Assembly: GCA_030446765.1 (NCBI GenBank)
Contig: JAUJMR010000002.1
Location: 234,743-298,742 of the forward strand
Reading direction: 5' to 3'
Origin: Chloroflexia bacterium
GTDB lineage: Bacteria > Chloroflexota > Chloroflexia > Thermobaculales > Thermobaculaceae
DNA: 64,000 bases
The notes under the pieces were generated by a model, which was not told the origin of the DNA, did no database searches, and saw nothing but the letters and a program-made list of their open reading frames with translations. Shown one piece after another: positions 20,570 through 29,903 of this stretch. Both the position numbers and the translations under genes were made by a program. Position 1 is the stretch's first letter. Every line of letters begins with the position of its first letter.

Positions 20570-23401
20570 TTGCTACGTAAGGCCAGCATCGCTCGAACAC
20601 CTCTGACTATCGCCATGGTTGCCCTGCTGTTGATAGCGGCCGCACTAGCTGCGCTTGCCGCGTTTCAGGCAAACAGTGACGGACCGAAGATCGCCAAGCC
20701 CCCTGCCAATACCCCGGTTGCGGGAGAGACACCCACAGTACAGCCGTCGCTACCGGTTGCCTCAAGCGATGGGCTTAAATTAGCACTCAACGAGGACGGG
20801 AGTATCGCGGAAATCAGCGATGGCGAGCGCACGCTACCGAAACTCGATACTCCAGGGGGCTTCTCAATGCGCCTCGTGGGCGAGGAGCCAAACCTGGCGC
20901 CGAATCCGAGCTTGGAGATTGATGTCGACGGTGACGGTACGCCGGACGGCTGGCGCTTTACGAAGGGCGCGGCCCGGCCACAACTCGTCAACTCAAAGGC
21001 GCACTCGGGCAAGCGCTCCATCACCGTATCGAACAAAAGGGTCGCTACGTCGGGGACGTTCAGCACCGAGATAGCGGTGAAGCCATATCGCAATTACATT
21101 GCTTCGGCCTGGTTTCGTAGCGAGAATGTATTACCGACCAGCGCGTGGTTTGGCAACCCACCGGTTAGAATACCGGACGGTTCTCCGGCGCAGATCAAGG
21201 TCGAAGAGTTGACGCGCGGTGGCGAGGTGATCAGTACCTACTACGCCTTTGGCTATACAAACACGGCTGGTTGGAACCGTCAGGCTGTCGGCTTTAAGAC
21301 CCTTGGCAAGACACGAAAGCTACGCGTCACCGGGTTGCTGTATAAAGGCTCAGGAAGGGTATGGTTCGACGACCTGTACGTCGGTCAGCTGATCTCCGAC
21401 ACCGTGCGGCCTCTCACGAGCGAGACCACCGCCGGCGCCGACGGGAAGCTGCACCAGCACGCCGACCTTCCTGAGGAGCATCTCACGTTCGACGCAACCT
21501 ACACCCCCACCAAAGACTACATCCGCGTCGATGCAGAGGTGACGGACACGGCGAAACAAGACGCCCTGGCCACTGACAAGGCGTTCCAGATCACCTACGC
21601 CCTCCCCGTGAACGCGGTAGGATGGATGTGGGACGATCACCCTCGAAAGTCACGCGAAATCACACCGAAGGTTCCCTTCAAACTCAACTCCGTCCAGGTC
21701 CCGGATCCCTCCAGATACCCGTTCGCGACTATCCACGACGACAAGTCAGCCCTGACGATCGCAATGCCGCTCAACACGCCCCGGTTCGCCACGACAAAGT
21801 ACGACAGCCGTCGGGGACTTACCATGACCTTCGACCTCGGGGTCTCCAAGGCCGCGAAGAAGCTGAAGGGAAAGGCAACCTTCACGTTCCTGTTGTACAA
21901 ATCGGATCCGGCATGGGGTATACGGGCGGCCACGAAGAAGTACTACGATATCCATCCACAGTCATTCGTCCGCCGGACCGATCCAAGACGGGAAGGCTTC
22001 TGGTTCGTCCGGCCACCTCTTGAGGCACTGGACAATCCGAAAACACCGAAGGACGAGTCGACGGCTTACGGGCTTGGCTTGAATATGGTGAGCCTGGGTA
22101 CGGATAGCACCATCGTGCACAAGGTTTGGGGCGGCGACTACCTGAAGTGGGACAACCGGCGGAACATCTACACGTCGACCTACAATCACCATTCGGGGTT
22201 CTTCGCCCCGCGATGCGCGCCTGGTCAGCGTGGGTGTGAGAAGCTGACCTACGAGCAGTCACTCCAGAAGCTCCGCGCGGATGCCGCGAAGTCAACGGCG
22301 AACGGAAAGAACGACCGGCTGCGGGATGAGTCGCAGGCGACGTTGATCTCCGCATCGCGCGATATAAACGGGCGGCTGCGGTACACGAACTACCAGAACA
22401 AGTTCGGAGCATTCAATAAGTACTACCAAAACCCCGACCCCGACTTGTCCGACGGCATGGACTGGTCGGCGGCGGCCCAGAAGCACCAGATGGAGTATGC
22501 GATACAACTGGCCCGTGAAGCCGGTGCGAAGCTGGAGGCGATTCACTTCGACTCGACTTCCGGTCATCGCCGTTGGGGCGAGGATTACAGCCGGGAGCAC
22601 TGGGCCACGGCGGACGTACCGTTGACCTTCAGCTATGAGTCGGGCGAAGTAACCGAGAAGCTGATATTCGCGATGTATGAGCATCTGGAGAAAATGGCCG
22701 ACTTCCTGCACGACCGCGACATGCTCCTCACCGCCAACTTCAACGGCAACGAGGTCAACGCCCTCAACTACCTGGGCGCGGACCTGATCGACTACTACGG
22801 GGTGGAACAAGGTCTCGAGCAGCGAGTCGGAGCTGTATGGGGTGTGACCGCCGATAGCTTCGCCCTGAATAAACGCGTCATGGCATACCAGAAGCCCATC
22901 AGCACCCTCGACACCGAGATCGGCAATGGTAAGTTCAGCCTGGCGCAGATGGAGGCGAAGATACAGCGCAGCCTCTTCTACGGCATCTTCCCTGGTGCTC
23001 GCGGGCAAATTACGAAGACCAAAGGTTGGTGGTCGGATCAGGGGCTCAGAAAGGTCTACGCCCGATACAGCCCGTTGCTCGAGGAACTGGCGGTCGCCGG
23101 CTGGGAGCCGGTCACGAACGCCCGTTCGTCCAATCCGGACGTATGGCTAGAGCGGTTCGGGTACGCATCGCAGAACACGTTGCACCTGACCATTCGCAAC
23201 GACACCGAGTCGAACCACGGCTACACGCTCACGGTCGATCTCGACAAGGATGGACTGAAATCTGTGCGAAACCTGACGGCCCGGGAAATGATCATGGACG
23301 AGTCCGTGGATGTTGAGTTGAACTCGGACGGCACCCAAGCCACGCTTTCCGGGACGATACCCGCAGGTTCTACCCGTATGGTCCGCTTCGACACACGTTA
23401 G
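20570..23401 (+). CDS. Large secreted or membrane-anchored protein, possible glycoside hydrolase
   Basis: A 943-residue protein with an N-terminal signal or anchor (TIAMVALLLIAAALAALAAF), then a Pro/Thr linker. NLAPNPSLEIDVDGDGTPDGW at about residues 110-130 is the opening of a carbohydrate-binding beta-sandwich (CBM4/9-like), ending near GRVWFDDLYVG at about 270. The middle and C-terminal part has aromatic and acidic stretches that look like a TIM-barrel hydrolase: IHFDSTSGHRRWGEDY, LLTANFNGNEVNAL, ADLIDYYGVEQG. I cannot assign a family or catalytic pair. The last 90 residues look like a C-terminal beta domain. The start is TTG 20570 with GGGAG 5 bases upstream. It probably acts on an extracellular polysaccharide, but this is inference from architecture. 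Confidence 0.6.
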   Translation: MLRKASIARTPLTIAMVALLLIAAALAALAAFQANSDGPKIAKPPANTPVAGETPTVQPSLPVASSDGLKLALNEDGSIAEISDGERTLPKLDTPGGFSMRLVGEEPNLAPNPSLEIDVDGDGTPDGWRFTKGAARPQLVNSKAHSGKRSITVSNKRVATSGTFSTEIAVKPYRNYIASAWFRSENVLPTSAWFGNPPVRIPDGSPAQIKVEELTRGGEVISTYYAFGYTNTAGWNRQAVGFKTLGKTRKLRVTGLLYKGSGRVWFDDLYVGQLISDTVRPLTSETTAGADGKLHQHADLPEEHLTFDATYTPTKDYIRVDAEVTDTAKQDALATDKAFQITYALPVNAVGWMWDDHPRKSREITPKVPFKLNSVQVPDPSRYPFATIHDDKSALTIAMPLNTPRFATTKYDSRRGLTMTFDLGVSKAAKKLKGKATFTFLLYKSDPAWGIRAATKKYYDIHPQSFVRRTDPRREGFWFVRPPLEALDNPKTPKDESTAYGLGLNMVSLGTDSTIVHKVWGGDYLKWDNRRNIYTSTYNHHSGFFAPRCAPGQRGCEKLTYEQSLQKLRADAAKSTANGKNDRLRDESQATLISASRDINGRLRYTNYQNKFGAFNKYYQNPDPDLSDGMDWSAAAQKHQMEYAIQLAREAGAKLEAIHFDSTSGHRRWGEDYSREHWATADVPLTFSYESGEVTEKLIFAMYEHLEKMADFLHDRDMLLTANFNGNEVNALNYLGADLIDYYGVEQGLEQRVGAVWGVTADSFALNKRVMAYQKPISTLDTEIGNGKFSLAQMEAKIQRSLFYGIFPGARGQITKTKGWWSDQGLRKVYARYSPLLEELAVAGWEPVTNARSSNPDVWLERFGYASQNTLHLTIRNDTESNHGYTLTVDLDKDGLKSVRNLTAREMIMDESVDVELNSDGTQATLSGTIPAGSTRMVRFDTR

Positions 23402-23499
23402 CACGCTTTCACGGTCGGCGTAAGGTCCTCCGAGAAAGGGTCGGAGCCGGGACTATGAGTCCGATGTGAACGCTGGACCGCGGCTAACTCGCCCGCTGC

Positions 23500-23505
23500 T
23501 ACAAT
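23500..23505 (+). promoter_or_regulatory. -10 element for a leaderless transcript of the HD gene
   Basis: TACAAT ends 6 bases before ATG 23512, and no SD is present. Transcription starting 6-8 bases after the -10 would begin at the A of the ATG. Confidence 0.6.
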
Positions 23506-23511
23506 CGATCA

Positions 23512-24861
23512 ATGGAACTTCTGCAGGCGCCGCGGGCGCACACACGCTTCGGCCCCGATACCGGCGTCATTCGCGACAGCCTATATAACCGCGTACCGGT
23601 CAATGAGCAGGTTCTGGCGGTGATGGCGACGCCGGAGTACCTACGCCTCCAGCGGGTGAAGCAACTCGGCTGGGTCATCACCGTTTGGCCGGGCGCGACG
23701 CACACCCGCTACGAGCACAGCCTGGGGGTATACCATCTCGCCCGCCGCGCGCTGGAAGCGCTGCTCGCACTCGGCGCGATGCCTACGGCAACGGACGCCG
23801 AGATGCGCGTTTTTCTTGCCGCCGCGCTGCTGCACGACGTCGGGCACTATCCGTATTCACACGGCATTGAGGAACTCGGGCCTCCGGTTTTGCCGCATGA
23901 GCAAGCTGGAATCCAACTCATCGAAGGGGCGAATCTCTCATCGACGCTCGAACAATGGGGAGTGAACCCTACCGAGGTCGCGCAGTTGGTTCGACCAGCA
24001 TTGGGAAAGGATGCGCCCAGCGGCAACGCCCGCGTGTACCGCGCGCTCCTGTCCGGTGCACTGGACGTGGACAAGCTCGACTATCTGCCGCGTGACGCGC
24101 GCGCGTGCAACGTGCCGTATGGCGGGGTTGATGTTGAGCGCCTGCTGGATTCGCTTCGCGTCATTGATTGCCCGGACGGTCCCACGCTCGCGCTGACCGA
24201 AAAGGGCATCAGCCCGCTCCACTCGCTTGTGCGCGCTCGGCAGGAGATGTTTGACAACGTGTACTGGCACCATACCAACCGCGCCTGCATGGCGATGCTG
24301 CTGCGCGCTGTTCAGGACGCGCTCGATGCCGGAGCGCTCCGGGCGCATGAGCTGACCGGCCAGGACGACGCCTCGCTGCTCACGCTCCTCTCCTCGCGGG
24401 CGATGCCACCGACGACACGCGCGCTCATCGGCTCCCTCTCCGTGCGACGGGTCCATAAGCGCGCGCTTGAGCTCGCGACCCGATCCGGGCCGGTCTTCGA
24501 GAAGGTCGACGCCCTATTCTACGACCCCAGAGCACGGAAGCGGCTGGAGCTGCGGCTCTGCGCCGCCGTCGCGGATGCGACGGGCCTGCACGTTGCGGCG
24601 CACGAGTTGCTCCTAGATATCCCGAAGCCGGAAAAGTGGGAGGTCGACGTGCTCGTGCGCTACGAACGGCCACCTGTCGGCATGGAGCGCGTTATGTCGT
24701 GGCAAGACGCTACCGGTATGACCGGGTCGGACCTCGCGACGTATGAATCACACCAGCGACGCATCCGGCTCGTCACATCCGCTCGCCTGCGCGACCACGT
24801 GTGGGAGTTGCGCGACTCCACAATCATTCCCGCCCTCCTCGCCGCCGACGCACCTTGTTGA
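23512..24861 (+). CDS. HD superfamily phosphohydrolase (SAMHD1/dGTPase-like)
   Basis: A 449-residue metal-dependent phosphohydrolase. It shows the HD-domain ligands in order: H in TRYEHSLGVYHLARR (about residue 67), HD in AALLHDVGHYPYSH (about 108), and D in ALDVDKLDYLPRDA (about 187). The YEHSLGV and LDYLPRD motifs are characteristic of the dNTP triphosphohydrolase/SAMHD1-like branch; a substrate cannot be confirmed. The C-terminal half is helical and then unfamiliar, with a basic stretch near 320-330 (SVRRVHKRALELATRSG). No SD is found and a TACAAT box lies 6 bases before the ATG, so translation is probably leaderless. Its near neighbour dcd also acts on deoxynucleotides, though a large unrelated gene separates them. 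Confidence 0.85.
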   Translation: MELLQAPRAHTRFGPDTGVIRDSLYNRVPVNEQVLAVMATPEYLRLQRVKQLGWVITVWPGATHTRYEHSLGVYHLARRALEALLALGAMPTATDAEMRVFLAAALLHDVGHYPYSHGIEELGPPVLPHEQAGIQLIEGANLSSTLEQWGVNPTEVAQLVRPALGKDAPSGNARVYRALLSGALDVDKLDYLPRDARACNVPYGGVDVERLLDSLRVIDCPDGPTLALTEKGISPLHSLVRARQEMFDNVYWHHTNRACMAMLLRAVQDALDAGALRAHELTGQDDASLLTLLSSRAMPPTTRALIGSLSVRRVHKRALELATRSGPVFEKVDALFYDPRARKRLELRLCAAVADATGLHVAAHELLLDIPKPEKWEVDVLVRYERPPVGMERVMSWQDATGMTGSDLATYESHQRRIRLVTSARLRDHVWELRDSTIIPALLAADAPC

Positions 24862-25216
24862 TCGCGAAGTCGGAACTAGCACTGACGCCCTTTCAGCGAT
24901 GAGCACCAACAGCGACCCGCAACGCCGCTCTCAGGGCCCAACCACCGGATCATCCGGCCTCAGCCAACCCGTAATACGCAATCGGTCTGAACAACGAAGC
25001 ATGTCATCCCGAACGCAGTGAGGGATCCGTAGCCCACACCGAGGATTCCTCGCAGGCTCGGAATGACAAATACGCCACTGATCAGACGGATTGCGTATGA
25101 GGCGTTTCGGCATGAGCGCACGATGCGCCTGCGTACAACTCCACACAAGCCGGTTCAGCGAAGAAGCGATAGCTGCGTTACCATGGAAGTGGATGGGTTA
25201 TTCGAGGGGGTTCCTG
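24862..25216 (+). other. Intergenic region carrying a MITE-like repeat
   Basis: About 355 bases between the HD gene and the DoxX-like gene. The central part is the palindromic repeat annotated separately at 24974-25098. The short ORFs of the track are not supported. GAGGGGG at 25204-25210 is the ribosome site of the next gene. Confidence 0.6.
24974..25098. repeat. MITE-like palindromic repeat, copy 1
   Basis: A 125-base element whose ends ATACGCAATCGGTCTGA (24974-24990) and TCAGACGGATTGCGTAT (25082-25098) are inverted repeats with one mismatch. Inside it, ATGTCATCCCGAACG...GAGGGATCC is roughly palindromic with GGATTCCTCG...CTCGGAATGACA. A second copy in the opposite orientation lies at 53722-53818. 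No coding capacity, so mobilisation would need a transposase in trans. Confidence 0.75.
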
Positions 25217-26338
25217 ATGCGGGCGAAGAGTAAAATTCGGTTAATCGGCTGGGCACTCTCCGTGCTGCTCCTGTCGCTGACGGTAAGTTATCCGGCACGC
25301 GCCCATGAGAAGTGGTTCACGGATTCAAGCAGGTTTCCTGTGCAGTGGGACGACGTGCTGAGCCTTAAGACCCTGCTCGTTCTGCTTGCGGTCGGCGTGG
25401 GGCTGGCCGCCACATACGCACTCGATGCCCTACTGCGCAAGCTCCGGACGCGGCCGCAACGGCATCCACTCCCGCACCTGCCCCAGGATCTGCAGCCCAA
25501 CGGCTCCGCGCTGGAACGTATCTTCAGCTGGATACCCTTGATCGTTGCGCTCCACGCTGCGGTGCCGCTGCTCGTGAGCGGTCTGCAACTGCAGCTTTTC
25601 GCCGCGAACCTGAATCTGCCGCGCAACATCTTCGGCGGTCTGATGGCCCTCGCGCAGATTACGGTCGCGCTCTCGTTCGTATACGGCGCGTTGACGCGCA
25701 TCTTCGGGCTCGTGCTGGTGGCACTGGTGCCGCTCGGCTTCTTCTTCTTCTCCCCCGCGTACGTGCTCGAGCATCTGGACCTCGCCGGGGTGGGCATTTT
25801 CATGTACATCCTGGGACGCGGACCGTACTCCGTCGACGCGCTCATCGGCACGCTGTCCCGGCCGGCGCAGTCTCTTATGCCGTATGCCGTGCCAGCGTTG
25901 CGCGTGCTCACCGGCGCCGCGATCGTTGTGCTTGGCTTCACCGAGAAGATCTGGAATGAGCAACTGGCGCAGTCTTTCTTAGCGTATCAGGACTTCAACT
26001 TCGCCCGACCGTTCGGCTTCACCGACGAGTTGTTCATCCTCGTCGCGGGCGTGATCGAGGTCCTCGTCGGCGCGGTGCTGATTAGCGGGAAGCTGACGCG
26101 GCTCGTGATCGCGGGTGCGTGGATCCCATTCAACCTCACGCTCCCATTCCTCGGATGGGTGGAGCTTGTGGGGCACTTCTCGATCTACGGTACGATGGTG
26201 GTGCTCCTGGTCTGGGGGCCAAAGGCGGACCTCACGCCGTACGTGCGTGCACTTTCGCGTAGCCGAGCGGACGTTCGAGCCGGCGAGCCGATGGCCGCGT
26301 CGGTGCCAAGCGTGGCGTCGGTTCGCCCTCGCGCCTGA
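25217..26338 (+). CDS. DoxX-like integral membrane protein
   Basis: A 373-residue multi-pass membrane protein. It begins with a signal-like helix ending PARA, followed by HEKWFTDSSRFPVQWDD, a motif I associate with DoxX-type membrane proteins. About eight hydrophobic segments follow (for example TLLVLLAVGVGLAATYAL, GLVLVALVPLGFFFFSP, VLTGAAIVVLGFTEKIWNEQLA, DELFILVAGVIEVLVGAVLISG). The last segments with GFTEKI and the EVLVG pattern fit the DoxX/DoxD four-helix module. The function is unknown; DoxD relatives take part in thiosulphate:quinone oxidoreduction. The start ATG 25217 has GAGGGGG upstream; the track start at 25091 lies inside the repeat and is rejected. Confidence 0.65.
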   Translation: MRAKSKIRLIGWALSVLLLSLTVSYPARAHEKWFTDSSRFPVQWDDVLSLKTLLVLLAVGVGLAATYALDALLRKLRTRPQRHPLPHLPQDLQPNGSALERIFSWIPLIVALHAAVPLLVSGLQLQLFAANLNLPRNIFGGLMALAQITVALSFVYGALTRIFGLVLVALVPLGFFFFSPAYVLEHLDLAGVGIFMYILGRGPYSVDALIGTLSRPAQSLMPYAVPALRVLTGAAIVVLGFTEKIWNEQLAQSFLAYQDFNFARPFGFTDELFILVAGVIEVLVGAVLISGKLTRLVIAGAWIPFNLTLPFLGWVELVGHFSIYGTMVVLLVWGPKADLTPYVRALSRSRADVRAGEPMAASVPSVASVRPRA

Positions 26339-26549
26339 CGGTACCAGTCGGGGCAGTACCGCATTCAGCCTGATAGCGGACCACGTGAGGCAGTTACTGA
26401 GTCTCAGGTGATGAACGCACGAACCGTTGTCTCTACTGACTGATTTTGACATCCTCGCGACCGTACAGGGCGTCTGACCCAGAAGAGAGGATGTTGACGG
26501 GTGGCACGGCTACTGCAGACACCTATCCTGGTCAAAAAAGGAGGGAGCC

Positions 26550-26840
26550 TTGCCCGTATGTGATATTACCGTCGTACCCGGCGGCGTCGAAGATAGCTAC
26601 GCTGCAGTGGACGCTGTGATCGAGACGATCGCGCAGTCCGGCCTCGCGTACGAGGTTGGCGCAATGAGCACCAGCGTCGAGGGAGACCTGGATGCGCTCT
26701 TCGACCTCGCTCGCAGGGCGCACCTCCGAGCGTTCGATGTTGGCGCTGGGAGCGTCCTGACGACGCTCCGGATTCACGATAGCCGGGAGCGCGAGCCGAC
26801 CATACAGGACAAGACTCGCGGGCGGCGGGGCGGCGGATGA
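26550..26840 (+). CDS. MTH1187-family thiamine-binding protein
   Basis: A 96-residue protein of the DUF77/YkoF-like fold, known from structural work on relatives to bind thiamine or its precursor. CDITVVPGG at the start, then an amphipathic helix (YAAVDAVIETIAQSGLAYEV) and GAMSTSVEGDLDALF match the family. The C-terminal tail (DKTRGRRGGG) is basic and not conserved. The start is TTG 26550 behind a very strong AAGGAGGG with a short 4-base spacer; no in-frame ATG is available nearby. Its stop overlaps the next gene's ATG (ATGA), so it is translationally coupled to the methyltransferase. Confidence 0.8.
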   Translation: MPVCDITVVPGGVEDSYAAVDAVIETIAQSGLAYEVGAMSTSVEGDLDALFDLARRAHLRAFDVGAGSVLTTLRIHDSREREPTIQDKTRGRRGGG

Positions 26841-27505
26841 AGGACCTCGCGACCACGGCGCCGGATGATCAGGATGCCTGGTACCACGACCCGCTCGGCC
26901 GATGGGTAGAACAGACAGAGCAGGCGTTGTTACTCGACGTTCTTGCCCTGCACGAGGGCCAGACGGTCGTGGATATCAACGCAGGCACCGGCAGACTCGC
27001 TCGCACGCTGGCAGCCTCTACCGGCGCGAACCTGCTCGCCGTGGAGCCATGCAGGTCGGTGCGCGACATTGGGGAGGCGCGCACCCGCGGCCTACCAGTC
27101 CGGTGGCTCAGCGGTGGACCGGAGTCTCTGCCGGTAGACGATGCCACCGCCGACGTGGTGTTGCTCATAACCGTGCTGGAGTTCGTCCCGGACCGATACC
27201 GCGTGTTTGAGGAGGCTCGCAGGGTACTGCGACCCGGAGGGAAGCTTGTCGTCGGCGCATTGAACGTGCTCTCGCCCTGGGCCGCACTGTATCACCACCT
27301 CGGTCAGCAGGGCATCGGGCCGTGGGCGAGCGCGCATCTGTGGACGCCGGACCAACTCGCACAACTCCTGGGAATCTCAGACGCTGAGGTGCGTGGCGGT
27401 GTATACCTATCGCCCGCGGCGCAGCCGCCGTTTCGCGAGGCGGACGCTGCGGGCATGCGGGCCGGTAACCGCCCGGCCTTTCTGGTCGCCTCCTGTACGA
27501 AGTGA
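26837..27505 (+). CDS. Class I SAM-dependent methyltransferase (Methyltransf_11 type)
   Basis: A 222-residue methyltransferase. Motif I is VVDINAGTGRLARTLA near residue 35, slightly degenerate at the usual D-x-G-x-G-x-G (Asn-Ala replaces Gly). Motif II acid is in LLAVEPCRS, motif IV is DDATADVVLLITVLEFVPD and the post-motif RVLRPGGKLVVGALN is well conserved. The acceptor substrate is unknown. It overlaps the thiamine-binding gene by 4 bases and forms a two-gene unit with it. Confidence 0.85.
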   Translation: MKDLATTAPDDQDAWYHDPLGRWVEQTEQALLLDVLALHEGQTVVDINAGTGRLARTLAASTGANLLAVEPCRSVRDIGEARTRGLPVRWLSGGPESLPVDDATADVVLLITVLEFVPDRYRVFEEARRVLRPGGKLVVGALNVLSPWAALYHHLGQQGIGPWASAHLWTPDQLAQLLGISDAEVRGGVYLSPAAQPPFREADAAGMRAGNRPAFLVASCTK

Positions 27506-27575
27506 TCCGCCGAACCTCCGATGTGCCACCGACTGCTGTGATACAATCCGCGCAATCGAAAGGGTATGTTTTGGT

Positions 27576-28568
27576 ATGAAAGTTGTCATTCCCCTCGCGG
27601 GACTAGGAAAGCGCCTGCGACCGCAGACGCACACCCGTCCCAAGCCCCTGGTAAACCTTGCCGGCAAGCCATTACTTGGCCACATCCTTGAGCGTATTGC
27701 CCCTTTGCCCATCGAGGAGATCATCTTTATCACCGGGTATCTCGGGCACCAGATCGAGGAATATGTCAGCGCTAATTACGACCTGCCCGCGCGCTACGTT
27801 GAGCAGGAGGAGCAACTCGGCCAGGCACACGCTATCGGCCTCGCGAGCGACTCTTTGCATGGCCCCACCTTCATCGTGTTCGCGGATACCATCTTCGAGA
27901 CCGACATCCGAAAACTCACCCAGGTCGAGTCCGACGGTCTCATATACACTCACGAGGTGGATGATCCGAGCCGCTTTGGTGTGGCCGTGATGGATGGGAA
28001 GCACATCAGCCGCCTGGTGGAGAAACCCAAGACGCCCGTTGGGAACCTCGCCATCGTCGGGCTCTACTACTTCTCCGAAGGGGAGAAGCTCATCACCGCG
28101 ATCGATGACCTGCTGGAGAGCGGCAAGCAAACAGAGGGCGAGTACTATATCGCCGACGCCATTCAACTCATGATCGAGCACGGTGCGAAGCTGGAGACCG
28201 AGACAATGCCCGTGTGGCTCGACTGTGGCACATCCGAAGCGCTCCTCGACACAAATCGCTACCTGTTGGGCACGTACCACCAACCCGAGTTCGCGTACCC
28301 CGGATCCACCGTTATCCCCCCGGTCTACATCGCCGACAGTGCCGTGATCGAGAACTCAGTAGTCGGTCCGCACGTCAGCCTCGACCGAGAAGCTCGAGTC
28401 ACCGGGTCCATCGTGCGCGACTCCATCCTGGGGCAGGGGTGCAAGGTAGAAAAGGCGACACTCGAGGGGAGCATTATCGGAAACGATGCTTCAGTGCGAA
28501 GTGCCTACAGCTGCCTCAACGTTGGTGACACCGCGTCGGTCAGTATCGGCACCGCCAACACCGAATAG
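27576..28568 (+). CDS. Sugar-1-phosphate nucleotidyltransferase
   Basis: A 330-residue nucleotidyltransferase that activates a sugar phosphate (dTTP- or UTP/GTP-dependent) for polysaccharide or glycan synthesis. The N-terminal signature VIPLAGLGKRLRPQTHTRPK holds the G-x-G-x-R-(x)-P-T/K substrate loop. GQAHAIGLA and FVVFADT-like FIVFADTIFE provide the metal-binding Asp, and VEKPKTPVGN is the typical V-E-K-P motif. The last 70 residues contain hexapeptide-like turns (SAVIENSVVGPHVSLDREA), suggesting a left-handed beta-helix tail. The track start at 27393 is rejected in favour of ATG 27576, preceded by AAAGGG and a TACAAT box at 27542-27547. Confidence 0.88.
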   Translation: MKVVIPLAGLGKRLRPQTHTRPKPLVNLAGKPLLGHILERIAPLPIEEIIFITGYLGHQIEEYVSANYDLPARYVEQEEQLGQAHAIGLASDSLHGPTFIVFADTIFETDIRKLTQVESDGLIYTHEVDDPSRFGVAVMDGKHISRLVEKPKTPVGNLAIVGLYYFSEGEKLITAIDDLLESGKQTEGEYYIADAIQLMIEHGAKLETETMPVWLDCGTSEALLDTNRYLLGTYHQPEFAYPGSTVIPPVYIADSAVIENSVVGPHVSLDREARVTGSIVRDSILGQGCKVEKATLEGSIIGNDASVRSAYSCLNVGDTASVSIGTANTE

Positions 28569-28886
28569 CAGCCGATGGCTACCCGGCGGCTGCCACGGCT
28601 AAGCACGATGCCTGGACCGAAGCACTCGACGTTGACGTGGCCTGTTCTTCGACAGGATCATCCAGACATATATCGGCCCTGTGCTGGGCACGGCATGTAC
28701 TGGGCTAAATGGCGCAGGCTGTGTCGGGCATCTACGGGGCCCTGATGACGATTGCCACGGCCGCATAAAGCGTTTAGCGTCACCGAACGGCGCTTCTGTC
28801 CCCGGCACGCGAAAATTGCGGCAAGCTCGAAGCACCGGCTTGCCAACGTTCCTCCGAACCCGATCTGTTATGATGGCGCGCGAGTC
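28569..28886 (+). other. Intergenic region before the DUF362 gene
   Basis: About 318 bases. GCAGCCG and CGGCTGC just after the nucleotidyltransferase form a 7-bp hairpin that may terminate it. TATGAT at 28869-28874 lies 12 bases before GTG 28887 and is a candidate -10. I see no gene. Confidence 0.5.
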
Positions 28887-29816
28887 GTGAAGGTGCGTGT
28901 GGTGACGTCGAGAAGCAGACACTTGCGCTCCATATTGGGCAGAAATCAAACCGGCGCACGTATTGAGGAAGTGCCCGCTCGACCGTTCGCGCCAACCACA
29001 CTATGCGACGCGCAACACCGTACACTCGTGGCACGCAAGCGGGTCCGTGGAGACGTCGGCACCGCGGTGATGCAGGCGCTGGAACTGATCGCGGGAGATC
29101 GAAAGATCCTGTCGGCGGAGGACAGCCCGCTCTTGCTTCCCCGATTCGGTAGCGGTCCTGCGCCCTACTCGACCGCCCCTGACTTCCTGGAGGCGGTAAT
29201 CCACATTCTACAAAACCAGGGTTGTGGGCTGATCCGGTTACTGGACGCGCGCACAGAAACCTACCCCGATCCCGTGGATGTGCGGGAGATCTGCTACCGG
29301 ACCGGATGCATGGTGGTAGATGTACGCCAGGAACCCTGGGTGCGTGTGCAGATCGGCCGAGGGCTTGGGCAGGTCACGATTCCCCGCGTGGCATATGAGT
29401 CGGATCGGCTTGTGTTTCTGCCTTCGGCGCTCGCAAATCCCGAGACACGCTTCACGATGGGGCTCGCGCTGGCGCAGGAGTTGCTCCACCCGGATGAGCG
29501 TGCCGTACTCCGGCACGTCAGACGAGAGGAGCGTCTGGTGGAACTCAACCTCGCCGTACATCCGTGGCTGGTGCTGATGGACGCACGGAAAGCGCTTGTG
29601 AGCGATGAGGGTGGTGGGAATGTGCGCGAGCCGGGTTATGTGCTCGCGAGCGGTGACCCAATTGCCCTCGACGTCACCGCGGTGAAACTCCTGAAAGGGT
29701 ATCCCGCGAAGAACCAGCTCGATCTCACCGCCTGGGGTTTTCCTCAAGTGTCCGCCGCGATCGCTCTCGGTCTTGGAGCGGGTCGCGAAGACGACATGCG
29801 GCTTGCCGATGGCTAG
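28887..29816 (+). CDS. DUF362 domain-containing protein
   Basis: A 309-residue protein with the DUF362 pattern. The N-terminal half has alternating strands and helices (DFLEAVIHILQNQGCGLIRLLD). The diagnostic C-terminal part is LVLMDARKALVSDEGGG followed by GYVLASGDPIALDVTAVKLLKGYP, matching the family's 'G-x-ilaS-x-DPvAlDav' motif. DUF362 proteins often carry a ferredoxin domain; no cysteine cluster is visible here, so this is the plain form. Function unknown. The start is probably GTG 28887, close behind a TATGAT box and without a clear SD; the track start at 28752 lacks support. Confidence 0.65.
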   Translation: MKVRVVTSRSRHLRSILGRNQTGARIEEVPARPFAPTTLCDAQHRTLVARKRVRGDVGTAVMQALELIAGDRKILSAEDSPLLLPRFGSGPAPYSTAPDFLEAVIHILQNQGCGLIRLLDARTETYPDPVDVREICYRTGCMVVDVRQEPWVRVQIGRGLGQVTIPRVAYESDRLVFLPSALANPETRFTMGLALAQELLHPDERAVLRHVRREERLVELNLAVHPWLVLMDARKALVSDEGGGNVREPGYVLASGDPIALDVTAVKLLKGYPAKNQLDLTAWGFPQVSAAIALGLGAGREDDMRLADG

Positions 29817-29903
29817 CACAGCGACAGTCGAGCGGCGGGCACCACCGGGTATAAGGCCCGGCACCTGCGGAAAAAGCCGCGAACGTATCGGGCGAGAGAG
29901 TGA

